Shown one piece after another: positions 17,929 to 27,886 of a DNA stretch of 64,000 nt. A program made the translations under genes and the position numbers. Under the pieces are notes generated by a model. It saw only the letters and a program-made list of their open reading frames with translations, did not search any database and was not told the DNA's origin. Source of the stretch: Marinobacter sp. S6332 (lineage in GTDB: Bacteria; Pseudomonadota; Gammaproteobacteria; Pseudomonadales; Oleiphilaceae); the NCBI RefSeq assembly GCF_023016045.1, contig NZ_JALKAP010000002.1:310001-374000 (forward strand), written 5' to 3'. How positions within the stretch are numbered: the first letter of the stretch is position 1; each line of letters starts with the position of its first letter.

Positions 17929-19788
17929 ATGAGATCCAGAAGCCCCCTTGTTAACCGGATTGCCATCGTTGTTTCTGCCGTTGTACTGACATCTATTGTC
18001 AGCATGGTGACGACGCTTGCAGTTTCAAAAAGTATTGAAGGTAACGCCACTGCAATCAATGTAGCGGGCGCACTGCGCATGGGCGCTTATAGGTTGCTGT
18101 CTCACGCCGCCAGCCCGGAATATAACAGCGTTGGAGTAGGCAAGTTTCAAGAACTAGCCTCCCGTTACGAGCTAAGCCTCAAAGACACTCACATTACTCG
18201 CGCTATTCCTGCCACCGACGATCACCCGCTCGCCAACCAGTATCGAGAGCTAACTGCTTTTTGGGAAGAGACCCTGCGCCCAGAGCTTACACGCCACCCA
18301 AAAGGCGCGCCGATTCAACCCGAGATGCTTGCCGCAACTGAATCCTATGTAGCCTCGGTAGACCAGCTGGTCAGCATGCTAGAGCGACGCACCGAAGCGC
18401 GCATCGGATTGCTACATCTTATTCAGGTCATCAGCTTGGCATTTTCCATACTCATTATTGTTGCCCTATTTGTTGACCTGAGAAACAGAGTTCTCAAACC
18501 CCTACGCAAACTGGTTAGCATTGCGGGAGCCGTCGGCGAGCAAAACTTTTCGCTAAAGGCGAACATGAAAGGAAGCGACGAACTGGCACAACTGGGTAGC
18601 GCATTTGACCAAATGACCAGTGAGCTGGCGCTCACCTATTATGAGCTGGAAGAGCGTGCTCGCAGCAAAACTGAAGAACTCGAGAAAAGCCACGCTGCTC
18701 TACAATTACTTCACTCTGCCAGCCGTAGTTTGTTTGCCAACCACGACCTATGCAGCGGCGCGGTGCCTATGCTGCAGGAGCTGGAGCAGCTTTTGGGTAT
18801 AGGTCCAATTCGGCTCTATCTCCACGACAAGGAATCCTCAGGACCGGTGCAAACTGTTACCACGGCGACAACTGAACGGCCGTTTTACTGTCGCGACCAC
18901 CACTGCAATGCCTGTTTGGTAACAGACGAAGTTTATGATGATCTGCCGATAGAAGAGAATGACGGACGCAGGCTGCTGTTGCCCATTCGAACACCCGGCA
19001 CACTCCTTGGCACGCTGGAGGTTTGGTACCCTGCCGACGAGGAACTTTCAGATACAGCCCGCCACCTTTTGGAAACCCTTAGCGACCAGTTGGCAACGGC
19101 CATTTTTCTGGAACGCCAGATCACGGAAGAACAGCAGCTTACGCTAGCCGAGGAGCGCACAGTTATTGCCAGAGAACTCCACGACTCTCTAGCACAATCC
19201 TTGTCTTATTTAAAAATGCAGGTCGCCCGTTTAAGGCGCTTGAACATAGAAGGTGATCAAAAAAGCGCCCACGACGCTATTCTAGAAGAGCTGAGCACTG
19301 GCCTGAACAGCGCCTACCGTCAGCTGCGGGAGCTGTTGGCGACCTTCCGCTTAAAACTGGACACTCCAGATCTCGCTACCGCTTTGCGCAAAACCATAGA
19401 GGAATTTTCAACGAGGTTGGGTAAGGCTGTCGGTCTGAATTACAATCTCCCGCCTCAGGCACTATCGCCTAACGAGGAAATTCACACGCTGCAGATTGTG
19501 CGTGAGGCTTTGGCCAATGCTGTCAAACACGCTGACGCGACCGAGGTTGCTGTGGATGTGCTGTTCGAATCTCCACAAGTTAAAGTAAATATTCGGGATA
19601 ACGGCAAGGGTTTGCCAGAAGGCGGGCAGCCGGTAAACCACTACGGGCTGATCATCATGCAAGACCGTGCCCGCACATTGGGTGGCCAGATTATTGTGCA
19701 AAACCGCGATAACGGCGGCGTTGAAGTTATACTTACGTTCATTCCAAAAAGCCGGCACTTGATTCCAAGCGAAACATCAACCAGTTGA
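17929..19788 (+). CDS. narX: Nitrate/nitrite sensor histidine kinase NarX
   Basis: NarX senses periplasmic nitrate and phosphorylates NarL. The ATG at 17929 gives 619 residues, starting with a membrane helix (VNRIAIVVSAVVLTSIVSMV). A nitrate-binding P-box follows (NATAINVAGALRMGAYRL). Then come the periplasmic helices, a second membrane helix near 165-185, HAMP, and a GAF-like module with the cysteine cluster CRDHHCNAC. The HisKA_3 phosphoacceptor is in ARELHDSLAQSLSYL and the HATPase has DNGKGLP. The frame is open upstream to 17707, but that part overlaps the divergent transporter gene and has no start support. Confidence 0.95.
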   Translation: MRSRSPLVNRIAIVVSAVVLTSIVSMVTTLAVSKSIEGNATAINVAGALRMGAYRLLSHAASPEYNSVGVGKFQELASRYELSLKDTHITRAIPATDDHPLANQYRELTAFWEETLRPELTRHPKGAPIQPEMLAATESYVASVDQLVSMLERRTEARIGLLHLIQVISLAFSILIIVALFVDLRNRVLKPLRKLVSIAGAVGEQNFSLKANMKGSDELAQLGSAFDQMTSELALTYYELEERARSKTEELEKSHAALQLLHSASRSLFANHDLCSGAVPMLQELEQLLGIGPIRLYLHDKESSGPVQTVTTATTERPFYCRDHHCNACLVTDEVYDDLPIEENDGRRLLLPIRTPGTLLGTLEVWYPADEELSDTARHLLETLSDQLATAIFLERQITEEQQLTLAEERTVIARELHDSLAQSLSYLKMQVARLRRLNIEGDQKSAHDAILEELSTGLNSAYRQLRELLATFRLKLDTPDLATALRKTIEEFSTRLGKAVGLNYNLPPQALSPNEEIHTLQIVREALANAVKHADATEVAVDVLFESPQVKVNIRDNGKGLPEGGQPVNHYGLIIMQDRARTLGGQIIVQNRDNGGVEVILTFIPKSRHLIPSETSTS

Positions 19789-19851
19789 ACACAAAACAGG
19801 TGGCAACTCGAAAACGCCGCTACCTAATCAAGAGAGAGGAAGCGAAGTACC

Positions 19852-20523
19852 ATGTCTGAAGTAGCGTCTGATACACCCGCCAGCATTTTGCTGATCGACG
19901 ACCACCCGCTGTTGCGCCAAGGCATCAAGCAGCTCGTCGAAATGGAAGAAGACATGGTAGTGGCGGGCGAGGCCAGCAATGCCAACGACGGCGTTCGACT
20001 GGCAACCGAGCTAGAGCCCGACCTGATTCTAATGGACCTCAATATGCCGGAAGTTAGCGGCATTGACGCACTGAAAAAACTTAGGGAGCTGAATGTAAGC
20101 TCTCGAATAGTAATGTTTACGGTATCTGATCAAGAAGATGACGTAGTCGCCGCCCTACGCGCTGGCGCCGACGGCTACTTGCTGAAGGACATGGAACCGG
20201 AAGACATGATTGCCCAGCTTCGCCAAGCTGCAACAGGAAAAATGGTCATTAGTGACCGCCTGACAACTCTTCTCGCTGAAGCTTTACGCTCCAACAAGCC
20301 TCAGCAAACTTCACGCCCTGATTTCGACAGCCTAACCCCGAGGGAAAAAGACATTCTGCGGCTGATTGCAGAGGGCCTATCCAACAAGATGATCGGTCGC
20401 AAGCTGGATATCAGTGATGGCACCGTAAAAGTGCACGTGAAGCACCTACTCAAAAAACTCAGCCTGCGCTCGCGAGTTGAGGTTGCTGTGTGGGCTGTGG
20501 AGGAGGGTCTGCACAAGGGCTGA
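19852..20523 (+). CDS. narL: Nitrate/nitrite response regulator NarL
   Basis: This 223-residue two-component regulator has a receiver domain (about 10-130) with DDHPLLRQG, the phosphorylated Asp in [13 protein letters not shown], and the Lys of YLLKDM. A LuxR-type helix-turn-helix follows (about 158-220, [20 protein letters not shown]). AGAGAGGAAG precedes the ATG. It is 63 bp downstream of narX and should bind the heptamer dyads found upstream of nirS, norC, ubiU and other genes here. Confidence 0.96.
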   Translation: MSEVASDTPASILLIDDHPLLRQGIKQLVEMEEDMVVAGEASNANDGVRLATELEPDLILMDLNMPEVSGIDALKKLRELNVSSRIVMFTVSDQEDDVVAALRAGADGYLLKDMEPEDMIAQLRQAATGKMVISDRLTTLLAEALRSNKPQQTSRPDFDSLTPREKDILRLIAEGLSNKMIGRKLDISDGTVKVHVKHLLKKLSLRSRVEVAVWAVEEGLHKG

Positions 20524-20561
20524 GCTATATCAAATCAAACACAGCGCGTTTTGTTTACTCT

Positions 20562-20583
20562 GGGCAGTCTGAATTCACTGCCC
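20562..20583 (+). terminator. Hairpin between narL and ubiT
   Basis: GGGCAGT (20562-20568) and ACTGCCC (20577-20583) form a 7-bp stem with an 8-base loop. No U-run follows, and the stem abuts GGAG, the ribosome site of ubiT (20584-20587). It may therefore modulate ubiT translation or act as a weak attenuator in a narXL-ubiT transcript. Confidence 0.35.
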
Positions 20584-20593
20584 GGAGTTGATT

Positions 20594-21088
20594 ATGGCCC
20601 TGCCCTTGCCGATTCGTTTACCTTCGTCTAGCAACCTTCTGATTAGCGATTCTCTGGCATTGCTTTCTGAATACCTGCCATCACCCTTTCCTTTACTCGA
20701 CGCCATTGATCGCTCAATTCCGATGCCGATGAAACAACTGGTTGCTGAAGCACCCCTCAATCGAATTTTTGCGGAAGCCATAGCTGATGGCGAGTTTGAC
20801 GATTTTGAAGGACGCAGTATTCGGCTGGAGGTGAACGGCGGCCATCCGGGCATTACATTTGGATTTTGGTCTGGCAGGCTACGTGTGCTGAATGGCCCGG
20901 GCGAAGCCACCATTCGAGGCTCCTTCTCTGCGTTCAAAACCCTCGCCGAACGTCGGCAAGACCCTGACCAGCTGTTTTTTCAGCGACGACTGGTCATAGA
21001 AGGAGATACGGAATTGGGTCTAGCGCTGAAAAACCTTCTCGACAGCCTAGAGTGGGATCTCAAGCTCCGGAAATTGCGTTTATTTTGA
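20594..21088 (+). CDS. ubiT: UbiT, SCP2-domain accessory factor of O2-independent ubiquinone synthesis
   Basis: UbiT is a lipid-binding SCP2-like protein that, with UbiU and UbiV, supports ubiquinone synthesis without oxygen. The ATG at 20594 (GGAG upstream; a TTG two codons earlier is less likely) gives 164 residues. The N-terminal helical part (to about 45) is followed by an SCP2 fold from about 55 with DGEFDDFEGRSIRLEVNG, GPGEATIRGSFSAF, and a closing LVIEGDTELGLALKNLLDSL, the signature of YhbT/UbiT. It is 70 bp after narL and on the same strand, with ubiV and ubiU nearby on the other strand. Confidence 0.88.
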   Translation: MALPLPIRLPSSSNLLISDSLALLSEYLPSPFPLLDAIDRSIPMPMKQLVAEAPLNRIFAEAIADGEFDDFEGRSIRLEVNGGHPGITFGFWSGRLRVLNGPGEATIRGSFSAFKTLAERRQDPDQLFFQRRLVIEGDTELGLALKNLLDSLEWDLKLRKLRLF

Positions 21089-21192
21089 AGCTTTCTGTTG
21101 TTAGGGCCATATGAAACCCATGCCCCCCTGTGCGATGGTTTAGGATCATTAAACGGGGAGTCCAGCCCGGATTTGCACAGTGAGCGAACAAA

Positions 21193-21654
21193 ATGAACGA
21201 AATTCACATGATGTCACTGGCTGAAAGGCTTTGCCTTACCGCCGCTTTTGTCTTTTTTATGACTGGGCTGCTAACAGGTATCTGGAAGTACTGGTGCATG
21301 GCCCGAAGCCCTAAAGCAGCTGCGCCACGGTATGTAGACATTGCCCACCGCAGCTCACTCATGTACAGCTTTGCCGCCGTGTTGCTAGGTTGGTTTGCCA
21401 GCTACAGTGTATTTCCGGATTGGCTGAATACTCTGGGCGCCGTATCTGCCCTGAGCTTTTTTGCTTTAGCCATTGGCACTTACATCATTCACGGTTTTTT
21501 GCGGGATACCAGCAACCAGCTACGCAAGCCGCACACGTTGGGCACCATGGCACTGCCGTTTTGGATTGTTCATGGCTTTATGATTACCCTTATTGTGGCT
21601 GAGGTGGGAGGCTCGCTGATTTTGGGGGCCGGTGCCATGATGGCAATCTGGTGA
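21193..21654 (+). CDS. Small four-helix membrane protein, unknown function
   Basis: This 153-residue protein has about four hydrophobic segments: AFVFFMTGLLTGIWKYW, MYSFAAVLLGWFASYSVF, LGAVSALSFFALAIGTYIIH and a C-terminal FWIVHGFMITLIVAEVGG region. Conserved-looking polar residues (WCMARSPKAAAPRYVDIAHRS) lie between the first two, and several His residues flank the helices, so heme or quinone contact is conceivable. No specific family was recognised. It sits between ubiT and the MOSC gene on the same strand. Confidence 0.7.
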   Translation: MNEIHMMSLAERLCLTAAFVFFMTGLLTGIWKYWCMARSPKAAAPRYVDIAHRSSLMYSFAAVLLGWFASYSVFPDWLNTLGAVSALSFFALAIGTYIIHGFLRDTSNQLRKPHTLGTMALPFWIVHGFMITLIVAEVGGSLILGAGAMMAIW

Positions 21655-21689
21655 CCGCTCACCTGTTATAAATGCTTAGGGGGCTTTCG

Positions 21690-22391
21690 ATGACTAGCAG
21701 CATTATAATCAGGCAACTCAGAGTCGGCCGCCTGACAAAACTCGCAGATACCGAAACTCTTACCGGCATTTACAAGCAGGAAGTTGACTCTGCGTACTTA
21801 AGTGTCAATGGTCTAAACAATGACCAGCAAGGTGACAAACGCCATCATGGCGGCCCCGAGAAAGCCCTGCACCACTTTGCCTCAGAGCATTATCCGCGAC
21901 TTCGCAAAGCACTGCCCGAACCCGCCGCTGAGTATTGTCAGCCGGGAGCCTTTGGTGAAAACCTAGTGACTTCAGGATTTACCGAAGCCGACGTGTGTGT
22001 GGGCGATATTTTCGCGCTTGGGGAAGCCGTTGTTCAAATTTCCCAGCCTCGCCAGCCTTGCTGGCGCCTGAACCTGCGCTTTGGCATACCGGATATGTCC
22101 AAGCGGCTGCAAGCCAGTCTCAGAACCGGCTGGTATTACCGGGTTCTTCAGCCTGGGGTCATCCGTCGCGGTGACACTCTGACTCTTGATCAACGACCAA
22201 ACCCGGGCTGGCCTCTGAGCAGGGTATTATCATTGCTTTACGACACCACTCTGGAGCATGCCGCACTTACTGAATTGATTAGGCTGGGGCAGCTCACCCC
22301 CAATCTTCGTGCTCTGGCCCAAAAGCGGCTCGAAACAGGCAAAGTCGAAGATTGGGAGCTGCGACTGTTTGGGCCAACGATTGCTGAATAA
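21690..22391 (+). CDS. MOSC-domain protein (YiiM-like)
   Basis: The ATG at 21690, preceded by AGGGGG, gives 233 residues; an ATG six codons earlier is less well placed. The protein has a beta-barrel MOSC core (about 20-165): HHGGPEKALHHF, GAFGENLVTSGF, and the cysteine-bearing ISQPRQPCWRL, the expected sulfur-carrying position of MOSC proteins. A C-terminal helical extension ends the protein as in YiiM, which reduces N-hydroxylated bases with molybdenum cofactor. The same activity here is inferred. It converges on selD with an 8-bp gap. Confidence 0.85.
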   Translation: MTSSIIIRQLRVGRLTKLADTETLTGIYKQEVDSAYLSVNGLNNDQQGDKRHHGGPEKALHHFASEHYPRLRKALPEPAAEYCQPGAFGENLVTSGFTEADVCVGDIFALGEAVVQISQPRQPCWRLNLRFGIPDMSKRLQASLRTGWYYRVLQPGVIRRGDTLTLDQRPNPGWPLSRVLSLLYDTTLEHAALTELIRLGQLTPNLRALAQKRLETGKVEDWELRLFGPTIAE

Positions 22392-22399
22392 CTGAAATG

Positions 22400-23455
22400 C
22401 TACTCAGCAATCACAATCCTGTGCTCAAGCACACCAGCCGGATGCAGTTGTCCAAACGATTTCAGCATCAGACCCAGCTCTTCGGCAAGATCTTCAAAAG
22501 CCTCTGCCTCCGCCGGATCGACAGCCACAAGAAGGCCACCGCTGGTTTGAGGATCACAGAATATCAGGGTATCTGCAGCACTCATGCCTGCAACACCCCC
22601 AGCAAAGGCGGCGGAATTGCGATGGGTGCCACCCGGGACGCAGCCTTTATTAATGTAATCCTGCACATTTGGTAGCACAGGTACCCTGCTACGATTGATG
22701 AGCGCGCTCAGATTACTGCCACGGCAGATTTCCAGCAGGTGACCGGCAAGTCCGAAACCTGTGACATCTGTCATCGCGTGTACGCCGTCCAACCCTGCGA
22801 AAACCTCGCCAGCCTTGTTCAAGGCTGACATGGTTTCAACAGCCAGTGCCAAATGCTCTGGCTCGATACACTCCTTTTTCAAAGCACTGTTCAGAATACC
22901 CACACCCAGCGGCTTGGTGAGGTACAGCAAATCCCCTGCTTTGGCCGTGTTATTGCGGATAATGCGATTTGTAGCGACCTGACCGGTCACCGCCAGCCCG
23001 AAGATGGGTTCCGGCGAATCGATGCTATGGCCACCTGCCAGGGTAATCCCCGCCTCGGCACACACAGCGCGACCACCGTCGATCACCTGCCCCGCGATCT
23101 CGGGAGCCAGTGTGCCTAGCGGCCATCCCAAAATAGCAATAGCCATAATCGGGCGCCCACCCATGGCGTAAACGTCGCTGATGGCATTGGCAGCAGCAAT
23201 ACGGCCAAAATCAAAGGGGTCATCCACCACCGGCATAAAGAAATCCGTGGTGCTAATAATCCCCATGCCATTGCCAAGATCCGCAACCGCCGCATCATCG
23301 CGGCTCTCGTTACCCACCAGCAGCCGGGTATCGCGCCGCTCCGGAATACTGGTGTGAAGTATCCGCTCCAGTACATCGGGGGCAATTTTGCAGCCACAGC
23401 CCGCGCCGTGGCTCAACTTTGTTAATCTGACAGTCAAACGCCAGTCCTTTTCCAT
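22400..23455 (-). CDS. selD: Selenide, water dikinase SelD
   Basis: SelD makes selenophosphate from selenide and ATP, used for selenocysteine or for 2-selenouridine in tRNA. The ATG at 23455 overlaps the ubiV stop (TAATG) and gives 351 residues. The N-terminal glycine-rich segment [10 protein letters not shown] holds the catalytic Cys/Lys pair, followed by [11 protein letters not shown] and [33 protein letters not shown], which bind ATP and metal. The upstream in-frame extension lies inside ubiV and is rejected. Coupling to ubiUV is unusual; no selenoprotein gene is evident in the window. Confidence 0.95.
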   Translation of the reverse strand: MEKDWRLTVRLTKLSHGAGCGCKIAPDVLERILHTSIPERRDTRLLVGNESRDDAAVADLGNGMGIISTTDFFMPVVDDPFDFGRIAAANAISDVYAMGGRPIMAIAILGWPLGTLAPEIAGQVIDGGRAVCAEAGITLAGGHSIDSPEPIFGLAVTGQVATNRIIRNNTAKAGDLLYLTKPLGVGILNSALKKECIEPEHLALAVETMSALNKAGEVFAGLDGVHAMTDVTGFGLAGHLLEICRGSNLSALINRSRVPVLPNVQDYINKGCVPGGTHRNSAAFAGGVAGMSAADTLIFCDPQTSGGLLVAVDPAEAEAFEDLAEELGLMLKSFGQLHPAGVLEHRIVIAE

Positions 23456-24357
23456 TAAAGGCCTTGTGAAGGAACCAGGTCCATGCCCGGTTTGCCATAC
23501 CAATATCCATTACAGGGTGGAGCCTCCACCAACTGCAATGGATCGCTAGCCGGAGCTTCGCCGCGGCGTACCTGATCATAGCGACGAACCACTTCCGCCA
23601 TGCCCTGATGTTCTGGGCTCAGGCGCACAGTAGCCACGCCCATTCGCTCCATATCCGGTATTTCGCGCATCAGGTCGTACCGGGAGCCAGACAGAGTTGA
23701 AATACCGTTTAACCGAAATAACTCTTGAGATTCCCGTGAGCGCAGTTCCATACCATCCGGATGCTGCAAGCAGCGGAACTCACAGTTGTCTTTAGGCAGA
23801 TTATAGTGCCGAGCCGTAAAACAGCGGGACGACCAGGCCAGAGGCAGGAAGCCCCAAGCGAACACTTCCGCAGGCAAATCCAGCCCTTCGTTTTTTAACT
23901 CCACTATTAACTGCTGTAAGGTTTCACGGCCCAGCTCTACAGGCAAGCTCCAACCTTTCAGACCCTGTTTTGCTAGCAGCTTCAAGGTTGCAGTGTTGTA
24001 GAGATTCATTGATGGGCCGGTCACAAATGGCAGTTGGTTCTGAGTTGCCAATTGCAACGCACTTTGGTCGTTGGCCTCAACCAGATACTCCTGCTGACTG
24101 CAGATTTTACGCAACGCCCGCAGGTCAGCTTCAGACTCGATCAGCGTTTGCGTTGATAGCACGACCTGTTTGCCGGACTCCTTGAGCACGCTGGCGATCT
24201 CGAACCAATCTGCCAACTTCAATTCACGACGGCGGGAACAGACCGTCTCCCCTAAGTACACCGTATCTACCGGCCAATCGGCTGCGTTGGCGTAGAAATC
24301 AAATACGGTTTGCTTGGACCAAAACCAAAGAATAGGGCCCAGAGAAAGCTTCATCAT
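23455..24357 (-). CDS. ubiV: UbiV, U32-family Fe-S protein of O2-independent ubiquinone hydroxylation
   Basis: UbiV forms a [4Fe-4S] complex with UbiU that hydroxylates the ubiquinone ring without O2. The paired ATG at 24357/24354, with GGAG seven bases upstream, gives about 300 residues. Four cluster cysteines are visible: GETVC near residue 40 and the C-x12-C-x3-C set [19 protein letters not shown] near 180-197, matching UbiV. It follows ubiU by 14 bp and runs directly into selD. The longer reading to 24447 overlaps ubiU and is not supported. Confidence 0.94.
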   Translation of the reverse strand: MMKLSLGPILWFWSKQTVFDFYANAADWPVDTVYLGETVCSRRRELKLADWFEIASVLKESGKQVVLSTQTLIESEADLRALRKICSQQEYLVEANDQSALQLATQNQLPFVTGPSMNLYNTATLKLLAKQGLKGWSLPVELGRETLQQLIVELKNEGLDLPAEVFAWGFLPLAWSSRCFTARHYNLPKDNCEFRCLQHPDGMELRSRESQELFRLNGISTLSGSRYDLMREIPDMERMGVATVRLSPEHQGMAEVVRRYDQVRRGEAPASDPLQLVEAPPCNGYWYGKPGMDLVPSQGL

Positions 24358-24371
24358 GGAGATACTCCGCT

Positions 24372-25367
24372 TTATTTCCATTTGCGATGATAGGCACCGA
24401 TGGTGGTCAAGCCACCTTCCGACAAGCCCGCAAGCGTGCTGTTCCAAGTAGGGTCTACACGAAAATCCCCAGCGCCTGCATCCAGACGATTAAGAGCTTG
24501 GCGCCAAGTGCGCGCAACATCAGCGATGTATGACGGGCTGCGTTGGCGGCCTTCAATTTTCACTGCGCTGATGCCAAGCTCTTTCAGTTCCGGGAGCAAA
24601 TCCAGTGTGTTCAGACTCACTGGCTCTTCAATGGCGTGGTACACACTGCCCTCAACTTCAAAACGGCCCTTACACAGAGTGGGATAACCCGCAGATTCGC
24701 CCTTGCCATACCGATCGATCAATACATCGTTGAGGCGAGACTCCAAACCATTCGGAGTTTCATGCCAACGTACAGCCTTAGCTGGCGAGCAGGCACCGCG
24801 GGTATTGGGTGACTCATCGGTGAGGTAGGAAGACAAATAACAACGCCCCTCTGCCATGATGCACAGGCTGCCAAAGGCAAACACCTCCAACTCGACCGGG
24901 CTGTGCTTTGCGACACCACGCACCTGATCTATAGATAACACCCTAGGTAACACGGCACGGCGGATATCAAAGTTGTCTTTATAGAAGCGTAGAGCTTCGT
25001 AGCTAGTGGCCGAACCCTGCACTGACAGGTGCCGATTAACTTGTGGATGTTTGTTAGCTGCATAGTCCAGCAGCCCCATATCTGCGAGGATAATTGCATC
25101 CACTCCCAGTGCCGCCGCCCGGTCAACGGCACCTTTCCAAGTCTCCCAGCCATCCGGCTGTGGGTAGGTGTTGATGGCACAAAATACTCTGGCACCTTTA
25201 CTATGGGCGTACTCAATGCCCTCGGCTGCTCGCTTGTCATTAAAATTAAGGCCAGCAAACTGGCGTGCATTGGTGCTGTCTTTAAACCCCAGATAAACGG
25301 CATCAGCGCCGTTATCTACCGCGGTTTTAAGTGCCGGCAAGCTACCGGCCGGGCAAACAAGTTCCAT
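24372..25367 (-). CDS. ubiU: UbiU, U32-family Fe-S protein of O2-independent ubiquinone hydroxylation
   Basis: The ATG at 25367, with GGGAG upstream, gives a 331-residue U32 protein starting [20 protein letters not shown]. Four cysteines suited to the [4Fe-4S] cluster occur at [19 protein letters not shown] and YPTLCKG, the spacing known for UbiU. It lacks a signal peptide and acts in the cytoplasm with UbiV. Upstream, an Fnr-like box (57 bp from the ATG) and a NarL-like dyad suggest induction by anoxia and nitrate, consistent with the need to make ubiquinone during denitrification. Confidence 0.95.
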   Translation of the reverse strand: MELVCPAGSLPALKTAVDNGADAVYLGFKDSTNARQFAGLNFNDKRAAEGIEYAHSKGARVFCAINTYPQPDGWETWKGAVDRAAALGVDAIILADMGLLDYAANKHPQVNRHLSVQGSATSYEALRFYKDNFDIRRAVLPRVLSIDQVRGVAKHSPVELEVFAFGSLCIMAEGRCYLSSYLTDESPNTRGACSPAKAVRWHETPNGLESRLNDVLIDRYGKGESAGYPTLCKGRFEVEGSVYHAIEEPVSLNTLDLLPELKELGISAVKIEGRQRSPSYIADVARTWRQALNRLDAGAGDFRVDPTWNSTLAGLSEGGLTTIGAYHRKWK

Positions 25368-25423
25368 GGGCTTTCTCCCGGTCAACGTTGCACAGACCAT
25401 ACGCCGGGCCATCTTCTGGGGCA

Positions 25424-25437
25424 TTGACCTTTGTCAG
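25424..25437. promoter_or_regulatory. Fnr/Anr-type box upstream of ubiU
   Basis: TTGAC-CTTT-GTCAG matches 9 of 10 positions of TTGAY-N4-RTCAA. It is 57 bp before the ubiU ATG, which would place a promoter's start site just ahead of the gene. Confidence 0.5.
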
Positions 25438-25471
25438 CGGAACCCGTAATACCCGCCATGCGCCACGCCAA

Positions 25472-25487
25472 TACCCATTTAGGGTTA
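25472..25487. promoter_or_regulatory. NarL-type 7-2-7 site between ubiU and the NIT chemoreceptor gene
   Basis: TACCCAT-TT-AGGGTTA has one perfect TACYYMT heptamer and one 6-of-7 partner two bases apart. It lies 42 bp (centre to centre about 49) upstream of the Fnr-like box relative to ubiU, and about 174 bp from the chemoreceptor ATG, so it could serve either gene. Confidence 0.5.
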
Positions 25488-25660
25488 CTCCACGCACCAT
25501 TACGTATAGTCAGTTTTTTTCGTTAGAACCCATGCGCTTAACATTGAATAACAAGAAGTTACCAGCGTATACCTACCACCAAACGTACCTCGTGCTGTGA
25601 ATGGTTTTGGCAACTACACTTATCCACAATGGACGCCATTCATGAACATGAGGGATCCCG

Positions 25661-27688
25661 ATGAACAACATCATCAACAACCTCTCCATGCGAGGAAAGC
25701 TCATCACGCTTGTGATGCCCGCCTTGCTGGTGATCATCTACTTTGCCGTTGAGAGCATTGCCGTGAACGCAGGGCAACTGAACGATATGAAGCAGCTACG
25801 CTTATTGGTTCAGTTGGCCAATATCGGCGACCCGCTGATTGAGACATTGCAGAAAGAACGCGGCCGCTCGGCGGTTGTGCTCTCAGGAGGATCAGATCGT
25901 GAAGCGGCACAGCAAGCAAAACAGGCACTAGCCAGCCAGCGCCTGCAAACCAATGACCGGTTATCTGACTACCAATCAAACCTTACTGCTCTTCAACAGG
26001 AAGCCAGCTTCGGCTCTAAGGTAACCGGTAGTATTGAGTCTGTCGCTCAGAAGCTAGCGACTCTTGATCAACTTCGTAATAGCGTCGATGGGGGTTCTCT
26101 GAGTGGGCTTGAAGCTGGAGGCCGTTATACGCAGCCCATCGCCGGATTACTTAACCGGATTCCTCTTGTTATTTCGCGCTCCACTGACCCAGAGCTTACC
26201 CGCGACATCAACGCCTACTATGCTCTAGCAGAGGCTGCAGAAGCTGCGGGCAAAGAACGTGCAACGGGAGCTGCTCTCATTAGCAGCGGCGATTTCGACC
26301 TTCCGTCGATTCAAAAAATTGCAGCCTTTGAAGGCCACCAAGAAGCGTTCATTCGTGAAGCCAGCGCTATGTTGGTATCAAACCCCGCACAGCTTACAGT
26401 CTTGGAAAACCTTGCCACCACCGAAGAAAACCGCGACCTGCAAGCGAAACGTGACACTCTTTTTAGCAGCCCTTCAGGCATGTACGCCCTGAATTCGGCT
26501 GAGTGGTTTGATATTACAACCAAGCAGTTAAGTAACCTGAACGAATTGCGCAAAACCTTGCTCGACCGCACCTCAACCGCTGCCACTGATGGTGTAGCCA
26601 GCGCCCGGCACGATCTGCTGGTGGCATCCGGAATTGCAGCTGCAGCCATCATTGCCGTTTTTGCCCTGATGCTCCTTATGGTCAACGCGATAAACAGGCA
26701 GATCAACAACCTGCTAGACGGCGTGCGGTTTGCTATGGACAACAAGGATCTGAGGCTGCAAGTGCAGGTTTCCAGCAAAGACGAAATCGGCAATATTGGG
26801 CGGGCAATCAACGAGCTCTTTATCAAGTTTGGTAGTGCCCTTAAGCACATCGACAATGCCAGCATACAGCTAGCGACAGCCACCGAAGAAACCAGCTCCA
26901 CAGCCAGTCAAAACGCAGCTCAAACAAAAGACCAGCAAACCCAGATTGAACAAGTTGCTGCAGCCACAGAGGAAATGTCGGCTACGTCTGAGCAGATTTC
27001 CCAAAACACACAGCAAGTGGCAGACGCCGCCAATATGGTTACAGAGAGAAGCCAAACGGGTGAGAACGTGTTGCGTAGTAGCATAAGCCGTATACGCTCT
27101 CTGGCCAGCTCGGTGGAAGACGTAAACGAAGTGATCGAAGAGTTGGAGAAGCGCAGCAGTAGTATTGTGGAAGTTGTGGATGTTATCCGCAAGGTGGCTG
27201 ACCAGACCAACTTACTGGCCTTGAACGCCGCCATTGAGGCCGCACGAGCTGGTGAGTATGGCCGGGGGTTTGCAGTTGTGGCCGACGAAGTTCGCACTCT
27301 GGCCCGACAGACTCACGATTCCACCACGCAAATTGAGGACATCGTTAATAGCTTCAAGGTAATCACCGACAGCGCCAGCCGCTCGATTTCGGCCAGCCAC
27401 AAACTTGCCAATGAAACCAGCGAGCAATCTTCGGAGCTGGAACAAACCTTTGCCGCCATTCTTGGAGACGTCAACAATATCTCTGGTATGGCGACCCAGA
27501 TAGCGGCCGCATCCGAGCAACAGGTTGCGGTTACCCGTGAACTGGCCGGGAACATGGAATCGGTCAGTGAGGTAGCCATACTGACACTTACCGGCTCTCA
27601 GGAGATATCCCACGTTACAGGAGAGCAGGCACGACTCGCCCGGCAACTTCAAGATCTGGCCAACGAGTTCAAGGTTCCAGCAGCCTAA
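25661..27688 (+). CDS. Methyl-accepting chemotaxis protein with nitrate/nitrite-sensing (NIT) domain
   Basis: This 675-residue chemoreceptor has an N-terminal membrane helix ([19 protein letters not shown]) and an all-helical periplasmic NIT domain (about 40-310). [19 protein letters not shown] is the NIT hallmark, and the second half carries [14 protein letters not shown] second helix ([17 protein letters not shown]) is followed by HAMP and a signalling domain (about 400-675) with the hairpin tip [23 protein letters not shown] sequence and [12 protein letters not shown]. It should steer the cell along nitrate or nitrite gradients. It stands alone between ubiU and a bidirectional terminator, without che genes. 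Confidence 0.9.
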   Translation: MNNIINNLSMRGKLITLVMPALLVIIYFAVESIAVNAGQLNDMKQLRLLVQLANIGDPLIETLQKERGRSAVVLSGGSDREAAQQAKQALASQRLQTNDRLSDYQSNLTALQQEASFGSKVTGSIESVAQKLATLDQLRNSVDGGSLSGLEAGGRYTQPIAGLLNRIPLVISRSTDPELTRDINAYYALAEAAEAAGKERATGAALISSGDFDLPSIQKIAAFEGHQEAFIREASAMLVSNPAQLTVLENLATTEENRDLQAKRDTLFSSPSGMYALNSAEWFDITTKQLSNLNELRKTLLDRTSTAATDGVASARHDLLVASGIAAAAIIAVFALMLLMVNAINRQINNLLDGVRFAMDNKDLRLQVQVSSKDEIGNIGRAINELFIKFGSALKHIDNASIQLATATEETSSTASQNAAQTKDQQTQIEQVAAATEEMSATSEQISQNTQQVADAANMVTERSQTGENVLRSSISRIRSLASSVEDVNEVIEELEKRSSSIVEVVDVIRKVADQTNLLALNAAIEAARAGEYGRGFAVVADEVRTLARQTHDSTTQIEDIVNSFKVITDSASRSISASHKLANETSEQSSELEQTFAAILGDVNNISGMATQIAAASEQQVAVTRELAGNMESVSEVAILTLTGSQEISHVTGEQARLARQLQDLANEFKVPAA

Positions 27689-27699
27689 GTTTAATGGGC

Positions 27700-27741
27700 T
27701 GATATGAAAACGGGAGCCACATGGCTCCCGTTTTCATATCA
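27700..27741. terminator. Bidirectional hairpin terminator
   Basis: A perfect 20-bp inverted repeat (27700-27719 and 27722-27741) with core GGGAGCCA...TGGCTCCC is flanked by AAAA before and TTTT after, which suits termination in both directions. It lies between the convergent chemoreceptor gene and the small transporter-subunit gene. Confidence 0.9.
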
Positions 27742-27754
27742 AATTAACTACTTG

Positions 27755-27886
27755 TCAAACTACATTATTGTTTGACTTACGCGCCTGAACGGCGTCTTTG
27801 ATTACCGCACCGCAAATAACGGCCAGTACACCCAATGTCAGTGCTGGCCAAACCAGAATATAAGTACCATAAACAAGTTCACTCAT
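27755..27886 (-). CDS. 43-residue membrane protein, putative small subunit of the adjacent symporter
   Basis: A short frame reads MSELVYGTYILVWPALTLGV, continues through a single hydrophobic helix ending VICGAVIKDAV, and closes with the basic/polar tail QARKSNNNVV. Its ATG (27884-27886) overlaps the TGA of the symporter in an ATGA arrangement, so it should be translated by coupling. Short one-helix proteins of this kind, called putative transporter small subunits, occur next to SSS-family symporters in marine gammaproteobacteria. The overlap, helix and basic tail support a real gene. Confidence 0.8.
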   Translation of the reverse strand: MSELVYGTYILVWPALTLGVLAVICGAVIKDAVQARKSNNNVV

